Source: Prevotellaceae bacterium
GTDB taxonomy: Bacteria > Bacteroidota > Bacteroidia > Bacteroidales > Bacteroidaceae
Length of the DNA: 9,746 nt
Assembly: GCA_019420585.1 (NCBI GenBank)
Contig: JAHZGX010000006.1
Coordinates: forward strand, 1-9,746
Direction of reading: 5' to 3'
In this document: in pieces, positions 1 to 6,500 of the stretch
Layout of the letters: each line of letters begins with the position of its first letter
Position numbering within the stretch: position 1 is the first letter of the stretch
Program-made: the position numbers and the translations under genes
The notes under the pieces: model-generated
What the model was told of the DNA's origin: nothing
Seen by the model: the letters and a program-made list of their open reading frames with translations, nothing else
Databases searched by the model: none

Positions 1-135
1 GTAGGGTGTGACGGGTAAAATACCCGTTTCTTGAAAACTTTATTAGATACTACTTGTAAACCGTGCTTAATATTAAGCACACTTTTTTTTACTATATATA
101 TAAGTTTATAGAAAGTACCCTACGCACCCTACATA
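1..135. other. AT-rich intergenic stretch with hairpins and GTAGGGTG-type repeats
   Basis: No coding region is visible between the left edge and the stop codon of the minus-strand PrimPol-VapE gene. The stretch holds a perfect 7-bp stem, ACGGGTA/TACCCGT, around an AAA loop (11-27). It also holds a terminator-like palindrome at 63-80. A word GTAGGGTGTG at 1-10 recurs as GTAGGGTGCG on the minus strand at 132-123, with a further minus-strand GTAGGGT at 123-117. The opposed copies therefore bracket about 112 bp of AT-rich DNA. This could be a simple 3' region with convergent transcription, or a binding or replication-related site next to a primase-helicase gene. The sequence alone does not decide. 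Confidence 0.6.
63..90 (+). terminator. Rho-independent terminator, plus direction
   Basis: A perfect 18-bp palindrome, GTGCTTAATATTAAGCAC (63-80), is followed two bases later by eight T residues (83-90). It can fold into a 7-bp stem with a 4-base ATAT loop. The T-run lies on the plus-strand 3' side only, so the best reading is termination of a plus-strand gene lying left of the window. Read on the minus strand, the hairpin is preceded by A residues and followed by no T-run, so it would be a poor terminator for the gene ending at 136. The stem is AT-rich for a strong terminator. Confidence 0.6.
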
Positions 136-2229
136 CTATACGCACTCCATGGCCATTTTGTGCTGCAGCATCCTGATTTCTTCTGCCGTCCTTTCTCTTG
201 CCAGATACCCGTAACCAGTGTGCGAGCGCACCTTCCTGAACCCCAGTTCTGTGAACGCCCTGCCGATGTACACCGCGCTGAGTTTGGCCGAGAGGTTGCC
301 GCTGATGATTTGCAGGGCGCGGGAGGCGGTCATGAACACGCCGGCCTCTCCCTCGAGGGGGCGGGCAAAGTAGAGGTTCACCAGTTCATGCTCCAGCCGG
401 GGTGTCTCGAACTCGCTGTTGTGCCGGTTCTGCTCGGCCACCTCCTCCTTGGAGAACCAGTATCGGAAGCCGCTTTTGTAAAGAAAATATGCCTGGCTGT
501 AGATGCCCTCGTAGTCGGGAGGACAGTCGCGCGGTGACTGTATGGACTCCACCTCGAAGGGCAGCCAGCGGCGGTTGCCCGTGGGGTCGGAGAGGAACTG
601 TGGGTTGTTGCCCGTGGCTCCCAGCGAGGCGATGTGCGGGCGCGACTCCACGAAGCGGGCGTAGGGCGCGCGCTCGTCTATCGAAGTCATGGTGACGGCC
701 GCCTTCAGCTGGTTCAGGTCGGCCGCCTTCATGGTGTCCAGTTCCTCATACACCACCAGCCCGTACTGCGAGAGCACCATCAGGTCGTCCTTGGTCAGCC
801 GGCCCGCGTCCGTCTTGGTGTAGAAGTAGCGGCGCAGCACGGGCGGCAGCAGGTATTGGAACCAGGTGGTCTTGTAGATGCCCTGCTCGCCTATGAGCAC
901 CAGGATGACGTTGTTCACCACGTCGTCACGGAGCCATCCTGCCACCATGCCCACCAGCCACTTGGTGAGGTGGCGGTGCCAGAGTTCCTGCTCCCCCTCG
1001 TCGCCCTTGACCCTCACCGTGCGTGCGAATTGCAGGATGTGGTCGGTGTCCCCCGCGTGCCATTTGGCAAGCCCCTCCATGTACTCGCGGAAGGGGTTGA
1101 AGCGGGGTGCGTAATCGCTCTCCAGCACCCGTTCCAGCGTCTGCCCGGCGATGTTCTTCTCCCGGGCCAGGTCCACCCAGAGCGAGTTGGCGGTGCGGTT
1201 GTCCATGGGCAGGAAGTCGTCCGCGCCTCCCTCCTCCATGTTGAAGGAGTACTCCAGCCTGCGGCTCACCTCGTTGAAGCGCAGGCGGACGTGCGTCCCG
1301 AGGTATTCCTTGATGTCCTCCACCGAGGCGCAGGCCGCGCGGGAGGCGGTGCCCTTCGCCGGTTTGCGCGTGCCGTGACGGTCGGTGTCGCGGTAGCAGG
1401 ACCTCACCACGCCTTCCGTGTTCTCGCAGTCGGGGAGCCGGTCGTGCAGGAAGGCCAGGGCCGCCTCGGCGGAGAAGCCCAGTTCATTGAGTTTGTAGGC
1501 CAGGCAGGACACGTACTGGTTGCGGCTTCCCTCGCGGTACGTCTTGCCTTCCCCTTCCAGTTCCGCGGCGAGTATGTCTTGGTATGTTGTCCTGATTTTT
1601 CGCACTTCTGTAGTCTGCCTTGCAGCGGCCTTCTGCCTGTCCTTCCTGTCCTCGGTGCGGGCTGTGATCCAGTCTGCGGTGAAGACCTTCGCCCCGGGGG
1701 CGTAGTACGCCTGGGGGTCGTGGGCTAGTCCCGAAAGGCGCCCCACATTCTTGCACTGCAGGTCCGGTTCCTGTCCCGTGACCTGGCCGTAGTACTCGTT
1801 TCCGGCGCGGAAGGCCTTGGAATAGTAGGCCCGCTGCTGCACCGGAGTGAGTTCCGGCGGCATCTCGTAGGCGAAGATGATGCGCACGCCCTGCCCCGAG
1901 ACGGTAGTGTAGCACAGCAGCGTGTGCGGGTCGGCCTGGGCGACCCGGCGCACCTCGGGCAGGCGTTCCGAGGGAACGTGGTCGAGGTCCACCAGCGAGA
2001 GTCCCGTCAGGCCGGTGATGTGCTCCGCGGCCTTGCCGCCCTCGAAGAGGCATGACGGGGCGAAGAGCGGGCAGTGCAACTTGAAGGTCTTGCTCCCGGA
2101 GGAGCGGTAGGCCTCGGTGTTCGACTTGAGCGTGGCATTGGTGGCAATGATGTTCACCACGTCGTCCAGGCTCACCTGCACGGGCTGCTTTGAGAAGTAG
2201 TCCGAAAAAAGAGTTACCTTTTGACTCAT
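136..2229 (-). CDS. PrimPol (BT4734-like) - VapE/VirE-type helicase fusion protein
   Basis: This 697-residue protein joins an archaeo-eukaryotic-type primase-polymerase to a VapE-like ATPase. The family is widespread on islands and prophage-like DNA of Bacteroidota and is thought to act in element replication or interference; its exact role is unproven. The PrimPol half shows LVDLDH with the paired acidic residues D81 and D83, then VSGQGVRIIF near residue 110, then RLSGLAHDP near 164. A PriCT-like helical segment follows (about 231-281). The ATPase half has a Walker A variant GEQGIYKTTW (447-456, lysine 453), an acidic Walker B-like LVVYEELD (491-498), ATGNN (538-542) and the VapE hallmark GNRRW (551-555). 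I start at the ATG at 2229 (MSQKVTLF), which matches how relatives begin; an upstream ATG at 2376 would add 49 Cys/His/Arg-rich residues that look untranslated. No good TAnnTTTG promoter box was found upstream; TACCTTTA at 2316-2309 is the nearest. The gene is far more GC-rich than the rest of the window. Confidence 0.92.
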   Translation of the reverse strand: MSQKVTLFSDYFSKQPVQVSLDDVVNIIATNATLKSNTEAYRSSGSKTFKLHCPLFAPSCLFEGGKAAEHITGLTGLSLVDLDHVPSERLPEVRRVAQADPHTLLCYTTVSGQGVRIIFAYEMPPELTPVQQRAYYSKAFRAGNEYYGQVTGQEPDLQCKNVGRLSGLAHDPQAYYAPGAKVFTADWITARTEDRKDRQKAAARQTTEVRKIRTTYQDILAAELEGEGKTYREGSRNQYVSCLAYKLNELGFSAEAALAFLHDRLPDCENTEGVVRSCYRDTDRHGTRKPAKGTASRAACASVEDIKEYLGTHVRLRFNEVSRRLEYSFNMEEGGADDFLPMDNRTANSLWVDLAREKNIAGQTLERVLESDYAPRFNPFREYMEGLAKWHAGDTDHILQFARTVRVKGDEGEQELWHRHLTKWLVGMVAGWLRDDVVNNVILVLIGEQGIYKTTWFQYLLPPVLRRYFYTKTDAGRLTKDDLMVLSQYGLVVYEELDTMKAADLNQLKAAVTMTSIDERAPYARFVESRPHIASLGATGNNPQFLSDPTGNRRWLPFEVESIQSPRDCPPDYEGIYSQAYFLYKSGFRYWFSKEEVAEQNRHNSEFETPRLEHELVNLYFARPLEGEAGVFMTASRALQIISGNLSAKLSAVYIGRAFTELGFRKVRSHTGYGYLARERTAEEIRMLQHKMAMECV

Positions 2230-2345
2230 GACATGACTTTTTGATGTAATTTTGTGATAGGCGACACGGCCGTGGGGTCTCGCGGCGCGAATCGTGCTGT
2301 TCCGGTGGTAAAGGTAGAAAGAACATCCTGCGCCGCCATGGAGAC

Positions 2346-2365
2346 TGCACCATACGTATGGCGCA
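2346..2365. repeat. Near-perfect 20-bp palindrome, operator candidate
   Basis: The sequence fits TGCnCCATACGTATGGnGCA, with a perfect 12-bp core CCATACGTATGG (2350-2361) and a single mismatched pair (A2349 against C2362). It lies roughly midway in the divergent spacer, about 117 bp before the PrimPol-VapE start and 85 bp before the small gene start. A symmetric site of this size is typical of a dimeric DNA-binding protein. The assignment is inference. Confidence 0.55.
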
Positions 2366-2402
2366 CTAATTAACAAGAATTAACACGAAGAGGCAAGAAA
2401 AG

Positions 2403-2428
2403 TTCCTGAGGCTACCCCTTTTCAGGAA
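2403..2428 (+). other. Stem-loop in the leader of the small plus-strand gene
   Basis: TTCCTGA (2403-2409) and TCAGGAA (2422-2428) form a perfect 7-bp stem around 12 bases. There is no T-run after it on the plus strand, so it is not a classical terminator. It ends 22 bases upstream of the ATG at 2451 and could influence translation or act as a protein-binding site. Confidence 0.4.
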
Positions 2429-2450
2429 AATCATATTCGACTACTCCATC

Positions 2451-2807
2451 ATGGAACATTTCGGTTTCACATTCAGCAGTCTGCGCCGCAAGCACGGCGC
2501 GAGCCGGTCTGTGGAGAAACATTTCGGCAAGGGTGGGGATGGCAACCCCTCGCTGACCACTTACTGCGTGTTGGTTTGCGCCATGCTGTACAGACTGCAC
2601 GGCGAACCGCGCCTGGCCATCCGCATGATTCTCCGCATCGATGACGTGCTCATGCTGGACGTGATGGAGGCCCACGGGCGTGAGTCCTCCCTCATCCCCA
2701 ATGCGGTGCTCAACCCCGATTGGGACAAGAAGAACTTCTGGCGTACCTGCTGTGTGAAGAACGGCCTCGAAGAGGCGTACATGAGGGAAAGGATGGAGCC
2801 TCGCTAG
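2451..2807 (+). CDS. Hypothetical protein, 118 residues, divergent from PrimPol-VapE
   Basis: I do not recognise this protein. Codon use supports it as real: most third positions are G or C, as in the neighbouring PrimPol-VapE gene, and the frame carries ordinary rather than Arg/His-biased residues. It begins with a basic stretch (LRRKHGASRSVEKHFGKGG), passes through a mostly hydrophobic helix-like segment (residues 36-65, LTTYCVLVCAMLYRLHG onwards) and ends in a charged tail with NPDWDKKNFW (near 91-100). There is no signal peptide. The frame is open upstream to a stop at 2367 but offers no earlier ATG, so 2451 is the start. In other Bacteroidota a small divergent gene often sits beside the VapE gene (DUF4248 proteins are the common case), but this sequence does not look like the DUF4248 pattern I know. 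A competing minus-strand frame (2412-2945) is rich in His and Val and looks like a shadow. Confidence 0.6.
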   Translation: MEHFGFTFSSLRRKHGASRSVEKHFGKGGDGNPSLTTYCVLVCAMLYRLHGEPRLAIRMILRIDDVLMLDVMEAHGRESSLIPNAVLNPDWDKKNFWRTCCVKNGLEEAYMRERMEPR

Positions 2808-2968
2808 GGTTGCCCTGTGCGGATGGGGGCGTTGAATCGTCCCTGCTTTCCTCTTTGGCGGGTTTGGGCGTTGCATGCGGTTTCGCGCGACACAGATTCC
2901 ATGACATATTCCCCAAAGACCCTTCATGTCAAGAAAACGCACCAAGTCTCAAAATATATCGAGTTTTC

Positions 2969-3000
2969 TTTGCTTGTCAAACAAAATATCACTATTTTTG
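2969..3000 (+). promoter_or_regulatory. Consensus Bacteroidota promoter for the toxin operon
   Basis: A -33 box TTTG (2969-2972) and a -7 box TATTTTTG (2993-3000) match the Bacteroides sigma-ABfr consensus TTTG / TAnnTTTG with a 20-bp spacer, inside the usual 19-21 bp. Transcription would begin near 3004-3008, giving a leader of about 125 bases before the ATG at 3132. It is the only match of this quality I found in the window and would drive the small exported protein and the RHS gene together. Confidence 0.75.
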
Positions 3001-3015
3001 TAGTACAAAATTTTG
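2996..3015. repeat. Inverted repeats overlapping the -7 box and start site
   Basis: TTTTGTA (2996-3002) and TACAAAA (3004-3010) are a perfect inverted repeat around a single G, overlapping the last five bases of the -7 box. An overlapping 10-bp palindrome, CAAAATTTTG, occupies 3006-3015. Symmetry placed on the -7 box and expected start site suits a repressor operator. AT-rich palindromes can arise by chance, so this is a moderate call. Confidence 0.4.
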
Positions 3016-3131
3016 GCACGCAACCACTGCCAGTGGTACTTCAACGGCCAGAAAAATAGGGATTTCCGTGGATGGCTTCACTGTGGAATGTCGGGCAATC
3101 AGGAGGTAAGGAACAATTACATTGTATGATT

Positions 3132-3542
3132 ATGAACAGAACTCTTCTTCTATACTTTATGCTCTTTGGCGCAAGTATGGCACATGCCGATGGCAAGAAA
3201 TTTGTTTACCGTTACGATGCTGCCGGAAATATAATAGGCAGAAGCATTGTCCGTCAGAGCCGCAGGCTGCCCGACGCAGACCAGCAGGCAGGGGAGATGA
3301 TGGAATTCCCCACTGTCAAGACGGATGATGCCTGGACAGATGTCCGCATCCACATTCCCGGGGAAGTGCAAGAAGGGGACATACTGCTTATCTGTACGCC
3401 CAACGGATTGCTTGTGCGAACCATCAGCATCACCAGAACGGAAATCACGCTGGACTTGTCCAGTCTGCATCGGGGAGCATACGTCTTTACATTCCGTACG
3501 TCAGGAAAGTCAACGGACATGAAAATCAACAAACGCAGATGA
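3132..3542 (+). CDS. Small exported protein with YD-like peptide and sorting-domain-like C-terminus
   Basis: This 136-residue protein starts with a Sec signal peptide (MNRTLLLYFMLFGASMAHA, cleavage after residue 19 expected). The mature N-terminus reads KKFVYRYDAAGNIIGR (22-37), a YD-repeat-like peptide as found in RHS proteins. The C-terminal half (about 70-136) contains GDILLICTPNGLLVRTI, then TLDLSSLHRGAYVFTF, then a lysine/arginine end. This spacing resembles type IX secretion C-terminal sorting domains (G-x-hh, DLS-L-x-x-G-x-Y, basic end). The usual YPNPT motif is not evident, so the match is partial. I prefer the ATG at 3132 (3126 also possible) because it gives an immediate signal peptide; the ATG at 3072 would bury it behind 20 residues. 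Its stop overlaps the next start as ATGA, implying translational coupling with the RHS giant. It may be an assembly or surface-anchoring partner; the function is not known. Confidence 0.75.
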   Translation: MNRTLLLYFMLFGASMAHADGKKFVYRYDAAGNIIGRSIVRQSRRLPDADQQAGEMMEFPTVKTDDAWTDVRIHIPGEVQEGDILLICTPNGLLVRTISITRTEITLDLSSLHRGAYVFTFRTSGKSTDMKINKRR

Positions 3543-6500
3543 CAAAAATGAAGCGAACCATATTGTTCTTTCTTGTTTCCCTGTTGCTCAGAACTGCCGT
3601 ATGGGCAACGATTGTGGCTGGACAGACAGAGGGCATTTTCTCAGTCTCCCCATCCGGTGCGGCCACTTATCAGATACCCATTGCCACGCTACAGGGGCTG
3701 AGTACTTTTGTTCCTGAGGTATCATTATGCTACGACAGTCAGAGCGGCAACGGAATTGCAGGGTATGGCTGGAGTTTGGGAGGCTTCCACTCCATTTCCG
3801 CGGTTCCTCGCAGTGTGTACTTTGACGGGCAAGCCGAATGCCTGTACCAGGGAGGGGACAATGCCCTGGCACTGGATGGCATGCGCCTGCTCCTGAAGAG
3901 CGGAACCAATGGAACGGCAGGGGCTGTCTACTGTACCGAAAACGACCAAGGTGCTCTAATAGAGATAACCTCCTGTACCAATGGCACACCGGCCTCTTTC
4001 ACAGTCACGGGTACCGATGGCACCACCTACAAGTATGGCAGTGCCACGGGGCGGAGGCTCTCCGACAACGGGGAGGTCTATGGATGGGCATTGGACTATG
4101 CCGAAGACGCGCTGGGCAACTATATCTCCTACACCTATGCCCAAGAGGGTGTCCTCTACCCATTGTCCATCACTTACGGGAAGAACGTGCATGGAAGCAA
4201 AGGAGTATCATGCACCATCTCATTCGGCTATGAAGACAGGGAAGACAGCATAAGTTCTTATATGCCGGGAAGTCTACGCCATCTTACCAAGAGGCTTTCC
4301 AAGATAACCTGTCAGTACGGCCAGTACACCTACAGAACCTACGACCTTGCCTATTCCAACGGACAATTCTCCCACCTGACCTCAGTCACAGAGACAGGCT
4401 TGTCTTCCTCTTCCTATCACCCAACCACCTTCACCTGGCAGGGGCTACCCGGCATTAGCCTGTCCTGCGAACCCAAAACAATGGAAGCGGGACTGCTGGA
4501 AGACGTGGACAAGGAATACTACTTCAGTGGAGATGTGGATGGAGACGGACTGACTGAGGCCATCAGCATGGGACAAAGAACCGTGGGAGGCAGACCCTAT
4601 GTCTATTTCGAGGGCAGGAAATGGGATGCGGAAAGCAGGAAGTTCAAATTCTGCCTAAGTGGCACCACACAGGCAAGCATGAGCCTCAGGGGTATGAATG
4701 AAGTCCTCCGTTCCATACAAGACGGTGGACTGTGCATGCATGCCAACCACAGAGAAGGCAACTCTGTGGTATTTCCCTATTTGGATATTCAGGACGGCCA
4801 TGGCTACATGGAATTCCAGTTCATCAGGGAAAGGCAGACCCTGAACTATCCTTTGACCGGCCCATCCCGGCAGATGCCCTGCTATGCCATTCTGGATGCT
4901 GACAGGGACGGACTGGATGAGATATTCCTGCTGGAAAAAGCCCAGGCTGCAGGTGCATATCCCGCGCACCTAATTAAATGCAATCTGTCTGATGGAAGTC
5001 TCATACATGAAACCGTGAGCCTCACCCTGCCAGGTGCGCCAAGCACGATGGCATGTGCAGATTTCAACATGGACGGTATGCCCGACATACTGGTGTGCAC
5101 GCCCGATGCACATTATATATATTGGAACCGCGATGGCCATTTCTCGAATACCGACAGATATGCCGGTACGGCATTCGGCGCATGTGACATGCTCCGGGTG
5201 GGCGACTTCAACAGGGACGGCCTCCCGGACCTGCTCATCAACAAGAAGAACTCGTCAGACTGGAGCATTGCCGAGAATACGGGCAGGGATGAGGATAATT
5301 ACTTTACCATGTATCCAATTGGGTACATGAGCCGCCTGGGGTTGTCCGCCGGCACGGAAAGTAAATTCTCCTGCCAGGTACAGGACTTGGATGGCGATGG
5401 GAGAAGTGATGTGGTGGTCGGATATGCGCGTCCGTCAAAGGCCGGTGTCGCCCAAGGACACCTCTGTATACTGCAACCAGAAGGGAACAGCCTGCGATGC
5501 CATTCAACTTACACGTTTGACAATGAGGAAGGGTTCCCCGATGCAGCCCATATAATCCAAGGAGATTTTGACGGACACGGAGCGATGGAACTGGCCTACT
5601 GGGGGCATGGGCTGGAAGAGAATCAAGACACAACTGGATGGTATATGCTGAAGAATGCCCTGTTGGGTGCCTCGTCCAACAGGATTGTGTCCATCACCAA
5701 TGGATTGGGTGCCAAAGACAGCATCACGTACGGACTGCTCTGTGACAGGGATGTGTACAGCGTAGACGGCGCACATGCGTTCCCTGTGGCACGGCTTGCC
5801 GGCGCGTTCCCCGTGGTGACATCCCACACGGAATCCATAGCCACCGACAGCAGGAACACAGATTATCAGTACCGGAACGGTTACGTGCACCTCCAAGGTA
5901 AGGGCTTCCTGGGATTTGAGGATGTGAGAACCACATCGTCCACAGGCATCGTCACTGACTCACATGCCACGCTGGACTCCACCTATTATATACTGATACC
6001 GCAATCGTCCACCGTGAGCAACGCCGAGGGAGTGCCCATCAGCAGCGAGACATACAAGGTATCCTACAACAAGGTCGGCTCTCATGCATACACCCTGTGG
6101 CAGAACTCCCTCGTCACCCGAGACCTGCTGTCGGGATTTGCGAAGAGCGAGGATTACCAAGGTTACAAGAATGGAAGCCCCACGAGCGTCACCCTATCCG
6201 ATGACCTGTTCACGTCAGAACAGGAAATCACTCTTTGGGAAAGTCCATTGGAGGACGTGTGGATAAAAGGACTTCCCGCAAAAATTGATATCGTGCGTTC
6301 GGCCGCTCAGCCGGATGCCGAGGATGTGCATGAATCCGTAATCTACGAAAGGGATCCCGCCACCGGGCTTGTGCTGAAAGAGACCAGGAAAAGAAATGGG
6401 CAGACGGTCAGCACGAAGGGATACTCCTATAATGAATATGGACAGGTGACCCGTTGCTGCACATCGGCATACGGATCGCCCGACACACTCCAGACGCGCT

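Larger units (their letters stand above)
2230..2450. promoter_or_regulatory. Divergent control region between PrimPol-VapE and the small plus-strand gene
   Basis: This 221-bp spacer must carry the promoters for two diverging genes. It contains a 20-bp palindrome with one mismatched pair (2346-2365), a direct repeat AATTAACA spaced exactly 10 bp (2368-2375 and 2378-2385), and a stem-loop TTCCTGA/TCAGGAA (2403-2428) ending 22 bases before the plus-strand ATG. No consensus TTTG/TAnnTTTG pair was found in either direction. The palindrome beside a helical-turn direct repeat looks like an operator for a dimeric regulator, but no regulator gene is in the window. Confidence 0.5.
2808..3131. other. 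324-bp gap: no gene seen in first part, promoter and leader in the rest
   Basis: Positions 2808 to about 2950 are moderately GC-rich and show no convincing gene, no strong terminator and no repeat. The frames crossing it (starting near 2720 and 2817 on plus, 2916 and 2945 on minus) have unlikely compositions. From about 2951 the DNA becomes AT-rich and holds the consensus promoter. The leader has an inverted repeat ACCACTG-C-CAGTGGT (3023-3037) and an AGGAGG word (3101-3106) that lies too far from any start in the right frame (20-25 bases) to be a normal ribosome site. Confidence 0.55.

Noticed and set aside
11..27. ACGGGTA/TACCCGT hairpin as a terminator for the minus-strand gene
   Set aside because: No T-run follows it on the minus strand. 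It is kept only as part of the repeat-rich stretch.
634..1728. 364-codon plus-strand open frame opposite the PrimPol-VapE gene
   Set aside because: It is antisense to a gene with clear PrimPol and Walker motifs. It is rich in Val, His, Leu and Arg, as expected of a shadow in GC-rich DNA.
2230..2376. 49-residue N-terminal extension of the PrimPol-VapE protein from an ATG at 2376
   Set aside because: The extra residues are Cys/His/Arg-rich and unlike the family, and MSQKVTLF at 2229 is a natural family-type start. The extension would also run over the palindrome.
2412..2945. 177-codon minus-strand open frame across the small divergent gene
   Set aside because: The translation is dominated by His, Val, Ala and Arg. 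Codon third-position use fits the plus-strand frame at 2451-2807 instead.
3101..3106. AGGAGG word resembling a Shine-Dalgarno site
   Set aside because: It lies 19 bases before the ATG at 3126 and 25 before that at 3132, and Bacteroidota rarely depend on such sites. Likely chance.
2720..3109. Plus-strand open frames running from about 2720 or 2817 into the promoter region
   Set aside because: They cross the consensus promoter and have no coherent composition or start context.
3072..3131. Earlier ATG at 3072 for the small exported protein
   Set aside because: It would place 20 polar residues before the signal peptide. Starting at 3132 puts the signal peptide at the N-terminus.
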